In this document: piece after piece, positions 53,094 through 61,499 of the stretch
How positions within the stretch are numbered: position 1 is the first letter of the stretch
Layout of the letters: every line of letters starts with the position of its first letter
NCBI RefSeq assembly: GCF_000421825.1
Contig: NZ_ATXT01000017.1
Location: 172,769 to 236,768 of the forward strand
Length of the DNA: 64,000 nucleotides
Origin: Humibacter albus DSM 18994
GTDB taxonomy: Bacteria; Actinomycetota; Actinomycetes; Actinomycetales; Microbacteriaceae
Direction of reading: 5' to 3'
The notes under the pieces: model-generated
The model's input: only the letters and a program-made list of their open reading frames with translations
Told to the model about the DNA's origin: nothing
Databases searched by the model: none
Made by a program: the position numbers and the translations under genes

Positions 53094-53555
53094 ATGTACC
53101 GACCCGACCATGCTGCCCACACCGGCAAGACCGCTCACCACGGCGACCGCGTGCAGTTCCTCGTGACCGGCGACGAGACGTCGCTGGCAGAACTGCAGAG
53201 CGAGCTGGCGCTGCTGCCGCTGTGTGCCACGGGCCGCGTCTTCGTCGAGGTTCCGGAACCGAAGGATGTCTTCGAGCTGCAGGTACCGATGCGCATGACC
53301 GTCACGTGGTTGCCGCGCTCGGTGCGCGGTGGTCGTCCGGGCACCGGCGAGCGATGCGCTCCCGGTCAGGCGTTGCGTCGCGCCGTGCGCGCCTGGAGCG
53401 CCGAGATGCTGTGCGACGGAGCCGGCGACACGAAGGCGATCCTCACCGGTGATTTCCGCGGCGTCAGCGAGGTCTTCGAGTTGCTGACGATCGGCGCGGG
53501 CATGCCCGACGCGCAGGTCAGCGCACCCGAACAGTTCCGGCTGCACCGGTCGTAG
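53094..53555 (+). CDS. SIP-domain protein under iron control
   Basis: A 153-residue protein related to the C-terminal reductase half of siderophore-interacting (SIP) proteins: an FVEVPEPKDVFEL strand, WLPRSVRGGRPGTGERC and AWSAEMLCDGAGD-like segments align with that domain. The N-terminal FAD-binding half is missing, so it may work with another flavoprotein or bind siderophore without reduction. The strong iron box at its promoter supports a role in iron acquisition. ATG 53094 begins just after the predicted transcription start (near-leaderless). Confidence 0.82.
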   Translation: MYRPDHAAHTGKTAHHGDRVQFLVTGDETSLAELQSELALLPLCATGRVFVEVPEPKDVFELQVPMRMTVTWLPRSVRGGRPGTGERCAPGQALRRAVRAWSAEMLCDGAGDTKAILTGDFRGVSEVFELLTIGAGMPDAQVSAPEQFRLHRS

Positions 53556-53617
53556 GCTCTCCGGTCGTCTCGCTGTGCGAAACGCAAGTCAACGGTGTGG
53601 TCTTTGCGTCGCCGCAT

Positions 53618-54373
53618 TCACCTGACGGCCCTGGCAATCGTCTCGCGATGTCGGCGAACGTGTGCCGCCGCGTTCGACCAATAGCCGCCGTGCCCGTCCG
53701 CTGCCATGCTCGCCCACGGTTCGGCGCCGCTCGTACGGCTCTCGGTGAGCAGGTCCCGCATGGCCTCCGTCCGCTCGACCATGGCGGGCACGACACGGGC
53801 GCGCTCCTCAGGCTCTGCGCCGTATCCGCGGAGGACGGCTCGGAGAAGCAGGATCGAACCGTCCAGCTCGTGCTCGTGATCAAGCTGCGCGAAAGCACGC
53901 GCCGCGTACGCGAGGTCGGCGATCCTCGTCGTCGGTCCGGCGCCGTCCCAGTCGATGAACGCCCAACGTCCGCCGCCGCGGATCAGGTTCCACGGGGCGA
54001 GGTCGTTGTGTCCGATGATCTCGTCACCGGGGCGGCGCATCGCGGTCTCCCAGACATCGGCGTCGCTGCGCACGAACGACGCGGACGCCTCGTGAAGCTC
54101 CCGGATGCTCGCACCGACCCGCTCCACGTCCGACCCGGTCATCGGCAGTTGCATCATCGCTTCGGCGCCGGGGACGAACTCGAGAATCTGACGCCCTCCG
54201 TCGTCTCGACCACGCGGCTCGGGAACAAGGTCTCCGACGGCAGCGCGCAGGTGTGTCAGAAGGCGTTGAACGCTTCCACTGGGTGGCGTCCACGGCTTGC
54301 GCACGGTCTCTCCGACGCGCACGACGAAGGATGAGGCGTTGCCGCCGGTGAGAGGGATCTCAGCCGATGTCAC
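53618..54373 (-). CDS. Aminoglycoside phosphotransferase-family kinase
   Basis: A 251-residue APH/choline-kinase-like protein. GHNDLAPWN is the catalytic Brenner motif (Asp in HND), and FIDWDGAGP is the metal-binding motif; TGGNASSFVVRVGETV starts the nucleotide loop. The family covers antibiotic kinases, but most unassigned members phosphorylate small metabolites. GTG 54373 overlaps the stop of the upstream GNAT gene (GTGA), so the two are cotranslated, which is suggestive of a shared small-molecule substrate. Confidence 0.83.
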   Translation of the reverse strand: MTSAEIPLTGGNASSFVVRVGETVRKPWTPPSGSVQRLLTHLRAAVGDLVPEPRGRDDGGRQILEFVPGAEAMMQLPMTGSDVERVGASIRELHEASASFVRSDADVWETAMRRPGDEIIGHNDLAPWNLIRGGGRWAFIDWDGAGPTTRIADLAYAARAFAQLDHEHELDGSILLLRAVLRGYGAEPEERARVVPAMVERTEAMRDLLTESRTSGAEPWASMAADGHGGYWSNAAAHVRRHRETIARAVR

Positions 54374-54903
54374 CGGCCCTGCGCCCAGTCGCTGCGCAGC
54401 AGACCCATCACGACGATGTCCTCGTAGCGCCCGCGGACCCACGCGTGCTGTCGCTGGCGTCCCTCGACGATGAAGCCGGCCTTCTCGTACGCCCGCACGG
54501 CTCCGACGTTCGACTCGATCGCCTGAAGGTGGACGCGGTGCAGGTTGCACCGCACGAACGCGAACTCGACGATCTGCGCGATCGCTTCCGTCCCGATCCC
54601 GCGTCCGCGGGCCTCTGGCAGCAAGGCGATGCCGACCTCGGCATGGCGGGCGAGCACGTCGAAGTCGAAGAGCGAGATGCTCCCGACGGCCTCGCCGTCC
54701 GCCTCGATCACGAAGCGCACCGCCGTTCCGGCGGGCTCCGCGTCCGACCGCGCGCGGCGAGCATCGAACGCACCTCGCGACAGCGGCGCCGGCGTTTCCG
54801 GGCCGCGCTCCTCCCACGTGTCGAGGTCCGACACGAGCGCGAACAGCATGTCATCATCGGCTTCGGTGCGAGGCCGAAGAACGACGTGGGCGGAAGAAGA
54901 CAT
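54370..54903 (-). CDS. GNAT N-acetyltransferase (RimJ/RimL-like)
   Basis: A 177-residue acetyltransferase of the Acetyltransf_3 type. EVGIALLPEARGRGIGTEA is the acetyl-CoA loop, and NVGAVRAYEKAGFIVEGRQRQ is the family end. Many such proteins acetylate ribosomal proteins or spermidine and related amines; this one is unassigned. TAGCGT (54911-54916) 7 bases before ATG 54903 suggests a leaderless start. It is followed, with 4 bases overlap, by the phosphotransferase gene. Confidence 0.88.
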   Translation of the reverse strand: MSSSAHVVLRPRTEADDDMLFALVSDLDTWEERGPETPAPLSRGAFDARRARSDAEPAGTAVRFVIEADGEAVGSISLFDFDVLARHAEVGIALLPEARGRGIGTEAIAQIVEFAFVRCNLHRVHLQAIESNVGAVRAYEKAGFIVEGRQRQHAWVRGRYEDIVVMGLLRSDWAQGR

Positions 54904-54923
54904 GGGCACGACGCTACTCGCGC

Positions 54924-55445
54924 TCAGCGCCCGACGACGAGCCGAAGCGACCCGTCGAAGAACGGCGACCGGCGCAGGTCGCCGTGGCGTGCATCCCACG
55001 TCCCGGATTCGAGGTCGCGGCTCAGGTGTGCGACGAAGCGTTCTTCGACCGCCTCGCCGACGAAGCTCCAGGCCGAGTTCGCGAGTCGTGCACCGGGGTC
55101 GAGAAGAGCCTCCGGCCGGCCGTAGTACGCCTCGCCGAAGCCGTCCGTGCAGTCGAGCGGGATCGGCACGGGCGTGGCCGTCACCTCGCCGCCGAGTGAG
55201 CCGGCGATGCGCTCCGGCGCGGGATAGCGCGACGCCTCGGTCGCGATGACCTCGGGCGCGTATTCGGCGAGCCAGAAGCGGTCCAGCGCCGCCGGGTCGC
55301 AGGTGAGGATCACGACGGGTCCGCACGTGACACGGCGCAGCTCGCGAAGGCCAGCCTCGAGGTCGCCCCACTGATGCACGGTGAAGGATGCCAGTGCGCG
55401 TCCGACCTGGATCGGCGCCGCCCTGGATCGGGCGTCGCCCGCGCG
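54924..55445 (-). pseudogene. 5'-truncated SAM-dependent methyltransferase
   Basis: The frame encodes the C-terminal half of a class I methyltransferase: ALASFTVHQWGDLEAGL (post motif II), CTDGFGEAYYGRPEALL and TWDARHGDLRRSPF. The glycine-rich SAM-binding motif I and about 90 preceding residues are missing. An in-frame stop (TAA at 55446-55448, minus strand) ends the homology at its 5' side, and the space upstream holds the quinol monooxygenase gene. A GTG at 55379 could start a 151-residue remnant, but it would lack the cofactor-binding half. Confidence 0.75.
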
Positions 55446-55520
55446 TTACCGTGAAGGCAGGCCCGCCGCAGCCGCCGCCTGCCGAGCCGGCCGTCCCTGC
55501 GATCCGCGGCGCGGAAAGCC

Positions 55521-55835
55521 ATGACCTATCTGCTGATCAACAAGCTGACGACGCAACCGGGCAAGCGCGACGAGGTGACACAGATCCTGCTGACGTCGGG
55601 CGCGGCCTTCGACGATCAGGAAGCGTGCCTGATGTCCCTCGTCAGTCACGACACGAACGAGGACGACGTCGTCTGGGTGCAGGATGTCTGGACCGATCGC
55701 GCGGCGCACGAACGCGCGATGGCCGATCCGCGCATGCAGGAGTATGTGCGGGCGGCCATTCCGCTGCTCGCGGGAATGCCCGAGCAGCACGAGATCGTCG
55801 TGGCCGGAGGCAAGATCCCCTTTGACCTGGGCTGA
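55521..55835 (+). CDS. Putative quinol monooxygenase (ABM domain)
   Basis: A 104-residue antibiotic-biosynthesis-monooxygenase-fold protein (YgiN-like). The start MTYLLINKLTTQPGKRDEV and the end AGMPEQHEIVVAGGK follow the family; these cofactor-free enzymes oxidise quinols or aromatic intermediates. DNEDDVVWVQDVW-type central strand is present as EDDVVWVQDVW. ATG 55521. Its stop lies inside a 15-bp duplication. It sits where the N terminus of the truncated methyltransferase would be expected. Confidence 0.85.
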   Translation: MTYLLINKLTTQPGKRDEVTQILLTSGAAFDDQEACLMSLVSHDTNEDDVVWVQDVWTDRAAHERAMADPRMQEYVRAAIPLLAGMPEQHEIVVAGGKIPFDLG

Positions 55836-55851
55836 GTTGACCTGGGCTGAG
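55822..55851 (+). repeat. 15-bp duplication across the monooxygenase stop codon
   Basis: TTGACCTGGGCTGAG at 55822-55836 is repeated exactly at 55837-55851. The stop codon of the gene (55833-55835) is inside the first copy. Confidence 0.9.
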
Positions 55852-55898
55852 CCGGGCCGAACCGGACCGAGTCCATCTCGCCGAGCTGTGGCGCTGGG

Positions 55899-56753
55899 CT
55901 ATGCGCTCACGCCGACCAGCAGCGCACTCATGTCCCAGAGGTCGCGCCCGAGCTGCGGATCGCGGGCTCGTCGATTGGTCCTTCCGTACGGCCGGTAGCG
56001 GTCGAAGTACGTGCCCGACGCAGCGGGAACGACCGCTTCGCTCGCGAGAGCGATCAGAGGCCCGGCGCCGTCCGCGGCCGTGCGCCCATAGTGCCCACCG
56101 GTCACCGCCTGGCCGAACCTGATCAGCGACGACTCCGCACCGAAGCGGGTGACGATCGTGCCCGGATGGAACGAGTACGCGCTCACGCCGGTGCCCGTCA
56201 GCCGCTCGGCGAGCTCTGCGGCGAACAGAATCGCGGCGATCTTCGACGTGCCGTACGCCTGCCAACCGCCGCGCCATCGCCGCGCTTGCCAGTCGAGGTC
56301 GTCAAGCCGCAGCGCGCCGAACAGGTTCGCCATGCTCGCCGTTCCGATGATGCGGGGAGCGGATGCTCCGCCCAGCTTCGCGGTGTCCACCAGCCGGTCG
56401 CGCAGAAGGTGCGTGAGCAGGAACGGTGCGAGGTGGTTCGTCTGGATCGTGCGCTCGTGCCCGTCGACAGTGAGTTCATGCGCGTGATACAGACCGCCCG
56501 CGTTGTTGCAGAGTACGTCGATGCGGTCGAGCCGATCGAGCAGCTCGCCGGCGACTCGCCGCACGTCGTCGAGTCGCTCGAAGTCGGCGACGAAGGCCTT
56601 CCCGCCGACGCGCTCGGCGACCGCGCGCGTGCGCTCCGGGTTGCGGCCCACGACGGCGACGCGTTCGCCCTGGGCGGCCAGCGATTCGGCGGCGACCTCG
56701 CCGATTCCCGAGCTCGCCCCGGTGATGACGATCGTGCGCGCAGACGTGCTCAC
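55899..56753 (-). CDS. SDR-family oxidoreductase (retinol dehydrogenase-like)
   Basis: A 284-residue short-chain dehydrogenase with TGASSGIG, NNAG, a Ser/Thr region IGTASMANLF and catalytic YGTSK. The sequence TIQTNHLAPFLLTHLLRDRL and a long C terminus group it with retinol-dehydrogenase-like/WW-domain oxidoreductase-like SDRs common in bacteria. GTG 56753 overlaps the preceding stop (GTGA). It is the last gene of a three-gene coupled set headed by a flavoprotein. Confidence 0.88.
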   Translation of the reverse strand: MSTSARTIVITGASSGIGEVAAESLAAQGERVAVVGRNPERTRAVAERVGGKAFVADFERLDDVRRVAGELLDRLDRIDVLCNNAGGLYHAHELTVDGHERTIQTNHLAPFLLTHLLRDRLVDTAKLGGASAPRIIGTASMANLFGALRLDDLDWQARRWRGGWQAYGTSKIAAILFAAELAERLTGTGVSAYSFHPGTIVTRFGAESSLIRFGQAVTGGHYGRTAADGAGPLIALASEAVVPAASGTYFDRYRPYGRTNRRARDPQLGRDLWDMSALLVGVSA

Positions 56754-57232
56754 AGGTATCCGCCCTTCTCGAGGCCCGCCTCGATCTCGAACCGATTGCG
56801 CAGCGGATCGCGTCCCGCCGCGAGGTACAGCACGGGAAACAGCATGCCGTAACGCTGCCACTGCCGGCGGTGCACGGCCTCGTGCTCGAGCACATCATCG
56901 CTCAGGTTGCGATCGGTGAGATAGCAACCGCCAACGCACGCACCGCCGCGGCCGAACGTGCGGCGGGGCATCCCGCGAAAGATCCATAAGCCATCGCGGC
57001 GCTCGATGCGGCCGACACTGAAGACGAAGCCCCACACGAAGCCCACCGCTGTCGCGTAGCGGTAGCCGAGGCGGGAGAGCACCGAGTCGAACAGGAGCAG
57101 GCGGGGCACACGGGAGAGCCCGGCCGCGGCGCGGCGCACCTCGGCGAGGGGAACGCGAAGCCCTCCGGCCGTGCCCGCGATCTGACGCACGGCGTCGAAC
57201 AGCGAGCGCGTCACGGACGGCGACGCGCTCAC
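56750..57232 (-). CDS. HEAVH-motif protein of unknown function
   Basis: A 160-residue protein. The most conserved part is VLEHEAVHRRQWQRYG (about 114-129), reminiscent of a metal site (HEAVH) seen in short proteins sometimes labelled Fe-S oxidoreductase; no iron-sulfur cysteine cluster is visible (only Cys99 and Cys103). A hydrophobic stretch at about 60-72 and another at about 130-140 suggest membrane association. GTG 57232 and its stop both overlap the neighbouring genes by 4 bases (GTGA), fixing the start. Confidence 0.6.
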   Translation of the reverse strand: MSASPSVTRSLFDAVRQIAGTAGGLRVPLAEVRRAAAGLSRVPRLLLFDSVLSRLGYRYATAVGFVWGFVFSVGRIERRDGLWIFRGMPRRTFGRGGACVGGCYLTDRNLSDDVLEHEAVHRRQWQRYGMLFPVLYLAAGRDPLRNRFEIEAGLEKGGYL

Positions 57233-58719
57233 TCGGTCGGCCGCCCGTACTCCTCGAGCAGCCGCAGCCACACCTCGCTCAGTGTCGGGTACGACGGCAC
57301 GGCGTGCCAGAGCCGGTCGATGGTCACCTCGCCGACGATCGCGATCGTCGCGGAGTGCAGCAGCTCGCCCACTTCCTGACCGACGAACGTCGCGCCCACG
57401 AGCACCTTGCGGTCCTCGTCCACGACCATGCGTGCGCGGCCGACGTATCTGTCGCTGGCGATCGTGGCCCCGGCTACCGATGCCAGGTCGTAGTCGACGA
57501 CCCGGGTGCGGATGCTCGCCTTCTGCGCCTGCGCAGCGCTCAGACCCACGGATGCCACCTCCGGGTCGGTGAACGTCACCTGGGGCACCGCAGCGTGATC
57601 GGCGGTCGCCGCATAGGTCGACCACGGCGTCAGCTGCAGCGTGCGTCCCTTCGCGCGAGCCGCGATGGCGTCGCCGGCGATGCGGGCGTCGTACTTGCCC
57701 TGGTGGGTCAGGAGCGCGCGATGGGTGACGTCGCCGACCGCGTAGAGCCAGGCATCCTCACCCGTGACCGGCGCGCCCGCCTCGGGTGCGCCGACGCCGA
57801 AGACGGAGCCGTCGTCGTAGAGCACGCGCATCGAGTCGTCCACGTGCAGCCAGTCGCCCGGAGTGAGGCCGATGCTGTCGAGTCCGACGTCGCCGGTGCG
57901 CGGCACGCGTCCGGTCGCCACGAGAACCTGATGCGCGACGACCACGGCGCCGTCGTCCAGTTCGATGCGCACCACGCCGTCGTCCGGGTCGCGGAACACG
58001 CTCGTCGGCGAGACTCCGGTGCGCACGTCAGCCCCCAGCTCCTCGAGCGCCGCCTGCACGAGCTCCCCGGCGAACGGCTCGTTGCGTCCGAGCAAGCCGC
58101 TGCGCGCGATCACCGTGACTCGCGTGCCGAAGCCCGCGTACGCCGTCGCCATCTCCGCCGCCACGACGCCGCCGCCGATCACGGCGAGGGATGCTGGCGG
58201 CTCCTTCGCGCTCGTCGCGTCACGGCTGGTCCACGGCTCGGCCTCCCTGAGCCCCGGGATGTCGGGCAGCGCGGCCGCGGATCCGGTGCAGACCGCCACC
58301 GCATGCTTCGCCGTGATCGTCGTCACGATGCCGTCGGAGGCGGTCACCTCCACCCGTTTCGGTCCCACGATGCGCGCGTGACCGCGTACCAGGTCGATGT
58401 TCGCGCCGTTCAACCACTCGACCTGACCGTCGTCCTTCCAGTGGCTGGTCACCGTGTCGCGACGGCGCAGCACGGCGGTCACGTCGAGCTCGCCGGTCAC
58501 CGCCTGCTTGGCGCCGTCCACGTCGCGCGCGGCTCGCACGAGCGCTCCGCTGCGCAGCAGCGCCTTCGACGGCATGCACGCCCAGTACGAGCACTCGCCG
58601 CCGACGAGTTCCGATTCCACGATGACGGTGCGCATCCCGCCCTGCACGGCACGGTCGGCGACGTTCTCACCGATCGCTCCGCCCCCCAGCACGATGACGT
58701 CGTATTCGATCTCGCTCAT
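57229..58719 (-). CDS. FAD-dependent pyridine nucleotide-disulfide oxidoreductase
   Basis: A 496-residue flavoprotein of the class I disulfide reductase group (dihydrolipoamide dehydrogenase/mercuric reductase-like). GGGAIG binds FAD, GECSYWACMPSK contains the redox Cys43-Cys48 pair, and VIGGGVVAAEMATAY binds NAD(P). The C-terminal His-Glu motif of classical members (HPTLSE) reads SYPTLSE here, with no His, so the electron acceptor may differ from a lipoyl group. It heads a coupled three-gene set. ATG 58719. Confidence 0.85.
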   Translation of the reverse strand: MSEIEYDVIVLGGGAIGENVADRAVQGGMRTVIVESELVGGECSYWACMPSKALLRSGALVRAARDVDGAKQAVTGELDVTAVLRRRDTVTSHWKDDGQVEWLNGANIDLVRGHARIVGPKRVEVTASDGIVTTITAKHAVAVCTGSAAALPDIPGLREAEPWTSRDATSAKEPPASLAVIGGGVVAAEMATAYAGFGTRVTVIARSGLLGRNEPFAGELVQAALEELGADVRTGVSPTSVFRDPDDGVVRIELDDGAVVVAHQVLVATGRVPRTGDVGLDSIGLTPGDWLHVDDSMRVLYDDGSVFGVGAPEAGAPVTGEDAWLYAVGDVTHRALLTHQGKYDARIAGDAIAARAKGRTLQLTPWSTYAATADHAAVPQVTFTDPEVASVGLSAAQAQKASIRTRVVDYDLASVAGATIASDRYVGRARMVVDEDRKVLVGATFVGQEVGELLHSATIAIVGEVTIDRLWHAVPSYPTLSEVWLRLLEEYGRPTE

Positions 58720-58747
58720 TTCGGCAGACTACCCAGGTCGTCCTCTT

Positions 58748-59689
58748 TCAGGTCTGCGGCGCGGGGCGGGTCAGCGCGCCGAGCACGCGCAGGATGACGG
58801 CCAGGTCGTCGACCGCCGCGTCAGGGCTACGTGGCGCGAACTCGGTGATCCCGGCGCCGGCGAGTTCGAACCGCGCTCGCAGCGCGGCGATCGCGGCGAT
58901 CAACTCTTCGGGCGCGAGGCCGAACGGTTCGGGGAACTGCACCCCGGCGATGGCTCCGGGATCGAGCACATCGAGGTCGACGTGCACGTACACGGCGTTC
59001 GCTCCGGTCTGCTCGACAGCGGCGAGCAGGGCGTCGGGGGAGCGCAGTTGGTCGACCGTGACGACGCGGATGCCCGTCTCGTCGATGAACGCAGCCTCGC
59101 CGTCGTCGAGTTCCCGCGTTCCCGCCAGCACGAGTCGTTCCGGGGCCAAGGGGGCGGCGCCGGTGCTCGGCGGTTCGGGGTTTCTCAACGGATCCGGGCT
59201 TCTCGACGGATCTGGGCCCCTCAGCGGATCCGGGCCCCTCAGCGGATCCGGGGCGTCGCCCAGCAGTGCCCGTGCGACCATGCCGTGGAACGCGCCCGTC
59301 GGGGAGGTGGCGGGCGTGTTCAGGTCGGCGTGGGCATCCAGCCACACGACGGCGACCGAGCGCCCTTCGTGCGCGGCGAGTGCGTGCTGCACGGCGGCGA
59401 GCTCGACACCGCAGTCACCGCCGATCGTGACGACGAGGCCGTCGCCGGTCGCCGACAGTTCCGTGAGCGCCGCGTGCACCCTGTCGCGCACCGTGATCAC
59501 CGAGGAGAGCCGGTGAATGCCCGTTCCGAGCGATTCACCGGCCTCCATCGGCACGTCCACTCTGGTGGTCGCCGAGTCCGGCAGATCGTCGGCGATCGCC
59601 TCCGCGCCGTCGGCGAGCTGCATCGCGCGCGACGAGCTCGAGCCCTGCCACTGAGGAACGATCAAGAATCGGGTCGGCACGGGCTTCAC
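58748..59689 (-). CDS. Arginase/agmatinase-family protein with repeat insert
   Basis: A 313-residue ureohydrolase-fold protein. Metal-site motifs GGDCG, WLDAHADLN and VHVDLDVLDP are present. An insert of PDPLRG-type six-residue repeats (about 150-178) lies between the second and third motifs, probably a surface loop encoded by an 18-bp array. The substrate (arginine, agmatine, formiminoglutamate or other guanidine) cannot be fixed. GTG 59689 is used; GTG 59680 is also possible. Confidence 0.8.
   Translation of the reverse strand: MKPVPTRFLIVPQWQGSSSSRAMQLADGAEAIADDLPDSATTRVDVPMEAGESLGTGIHRLSSVITVRDRVHAALTELSATGDGLVVTIGGDCGVELAAVQHALAAHEGRSVAVVWLDAHADLNTPATSPTGAFHGMVARALLGDAPDPLRGPDPLRGPDPSRSPDPLRNPEPPSTGAAPLAPERLVLAGTRELDDGEAAFIDETGIRVVTVDQLRSPDALLAAVEQTGANAVYVHVDLDVLDPGAIAGVQFPEPFGLAPEELIAAIAALRARFELAGAGITEFAPRSPDAAVDDLAVILRVLGALTRPAPQT
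59189..59242 (-). repeat. 18-bp tandem repeats inside the arginase-like gene
   Basis: Three consecutive 18-bp units starting at 59189, 59207 and 59225 (consensus CGGATCCGGGCCCCTCAG), with decayed units on both sides. They encode GPDPLR-type hexapeptides. Confidence 0.85.
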
Positions 59690-59752
59690 CCTACGGCGTC
59701 ACAGTGCACGACCGGCAGCGTGTTCGCCTCGGGCGTGCACGGGCGTCACGTC

Positions 59753-60388
59753 CTACTCCGCCGCGGCAGCCAGTGCGGTGCTCAGTTCCGGCGCGGTCAG
59801 CCGTGGGCCGTACCCGGGGGTGTCGCGCTGGATGCGCCAGCTCTCGCTCAGTGCGCCCCCATCGACGGTGTCGAAGCCGATGGCGTCGATGAACGCTGCG
59901 ACGGTACCCTTCGCGGCCTCGTCGTCCGCGAAGACCGCGAGCGCGCGTCGTCCCGATGTGCCCGCGTCTTGCGCGTCTTCGGTGATCGCGGACGCGTAGA
60001 TGTGGTTGAACGCCTTCACGATGTGCGAATCCACCAGCCGGGCCTGCAGCTGCTCGGAGCTCGTCTCGCTGAAGTCGTCGAGTTCCGCGCGATGGCCGTC
60101 CCGTTCCCAGTAGTAGTTGTTCGTGTCGATCACCGGCTTGCCGGCGAGCGGCTCCGCGGGGATCTCGCTGATCGCGTGGAACGGAATCGTCACCACGACG
60201 ATGTCTGCCGCCTCGGCCGCCTCGGCGGCGGTCGCTGCCCGTGCGTGATCGCCCAGCTCTGCCACGAGATCCGCGAGCGTCTCCGGTCCCCGCGAGTTGC
60301 TCACCACCACGTCGTAGCCGTGGCGCACCGCCTGCCGGGCGATCTGCGATCCGATGTTGCCTGCTCCGATGAGTCCGATCGTTGTCAT
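59753..60388 (-). CDS. F420-dependent NADP reductase-like oxidoreductase (ProC/NpdG fold)
   Basis: A 211-residue protein with an N-terminal Rossmann domain: GLIGAGNIGSQIAR (about 4-17) is the dinucleotide loop and VVSNSRGPETL follows. VVVTIPFHAISEIP and VIDTNNYYWERDGHR are typical of the NADP_oxidoreductase_coenzyme_F420 family. Whether it uses F420 or another cofactor cannot be told. ATG 60388 begins the conserved N terminus; longer starts are unsupported. It lies 120 bases from the epimerase-like gene on the same strand. Confidence 0.8.
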   Translation of the reverse strand: MTTIGLIGAGNIGSQIARQAVRHGYDVVVSNSRGPETLADLVAELGDHARAATAAEAAEAADIVVVTIPFHAISEIPAEPLAGKPVIDTNNYYWERDGHRAELDDFSETSSEQLQARLVDSHIVKAFNHIYASAITEDAQDAGTSGRRALAVFADDEAAKGTVAAFIDAIGFDTVDGGALSESWRIQRDTPGYGPRLTAPELSTALAAAAE

Positions 60389-60509
60389 GCCTGCGGAAAC
60401 TCGAGATGCGGGTCGATCATTCCCGGGGGCAGTTCCACGCGACATCCGGCGTCATCTCCCGTCGGAGCCGGTGTGGCCCGCGTCACGCCCGGCGTGAAAT
60501 GCGTGCCGC

Positions 60510-61499
60510 TCAGGCGGAGGGGATCGTGGCGAGCATGCGCTCGAACGCGGCGTCGGCATCCGGGTCGAACAGCTGTGCCTCCGGGTGCGCGTCATACCAC
60601 TCGATGATCTGCTGGGCGCCCTCGTCGAACGTGACGGTGGTGGCGAACTCGGGCACGAGGGCCTTGACCTTGCTGTTGTCGAAGACCATCGAATGCGCCT
60701 TGTCGCCCAGGAGCCCAGGGCCGAGGTCGGGTGCGATGCGTGTGATCGTCTCGGATGCCACGTGCGCGAGCACCGGCTCGACGCCCGCCGCCTCGGCGAG
60801 CCAGGTGTAGATCTGGTTCCAACTCGGGGCGTGGTCTCCGGTGATGTGGAACGTGTCGCCGACCGCGAGCGGATTGCCGAGCAGGCCGTCGAACGCCACC
60901 GCGAAGTCGGTGTTGTGCGTGATCGTCCACAGGCTCGTGCCGTCTCCGTGCACGATGACCGGCTTGCCGGCGCGCAGGCGGGCGATGTCGGTCCAGCCGG
61001 CCAGAGTCGGGATCGACTGCTGATCGTAGGTGTGCGACGGCCGCACGATGGTGGCCGGGAATCCGTTCTCGCGATACTCGTGCACGAGCAGGTCCTCGCA
61101 CGCGATCTTGTCTTGCGAGTACTTCCAGAACGGGTTGCGCAGCGGAGTCGACTCGGTGACGGGCAGATGCTGCGGGGGAGTCTGGTAGGCGCTCGCCGAG
61201 CTGATGAACACGTACTGGCCGGTGCGGCCGGTGAATCGTGCCACGTCGGCCGCGACGTGCTCGGGGGTGAAGGCGAGGAACTCGGCGACGGTGTCGAACT
61301 CGCGCGAGCCGAGGGCGGCATCCACCGCGGCGGCGTCATGGATGTCTGCCTGCAGCTCCTCCACACCGGCCGGCAGGGGCCGTCGTGACCGACCGCGGTT
61401 GAGCACGCTCACGCACGCCCCGCGCTGCACCGCACGCGCCACGCACGCCGAGCTGATGGTGCCGGTACCGCCGATGAAGAGAATCGTCTTCGAAGCCAT
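60510..61499 (-). CDS. NAD-dependent epimerase/dehydratase family protein
   Basis: A 329-residue extended-SDR protein. GGTGTISSACV (about 10-20) is the nucleotide-binding glycine motif in the atypical form GGTGxIS found in isoflavone-reductase/CSP41-like members, FISSASAYQTP has the active-site Ser, and YSQDK is the Tyr-Lys pair. These proteins can be sugar-nucleotide epimerases or have non-enzymatic roles. It is divergent from the DUF3097 gene across 67 bases. Confidence 0.82.
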   Translation of the reverse strand: MASKTILFIGGTGTISSACVARAVQRGACVSVLNRGRSRRPLPAGVEELQADIHDAAAVDAALGSREFDTVAEFLAFTPEHVAADVARFTGRTGQYVFISSASAYQTPPQHLPVTESTPLRNPFWKYSQDKIACEDLLVHEYRENGFPATIVRPSHTYDQQSIPTLAGWTDIARLRAGKPVIVHGDGTSLWTITHNTDFAVAFDGLLGNPLAVGDTFHITGDHAPSWNQIYTWLAEAAGVEPVLAHVASETITRIAPDLGPGLLGDKAHSMVFDNSKVKALVPEFATTVTFDEGAQQIIEWYDAHPEAQLFDPDADAAFERMLATIPSA

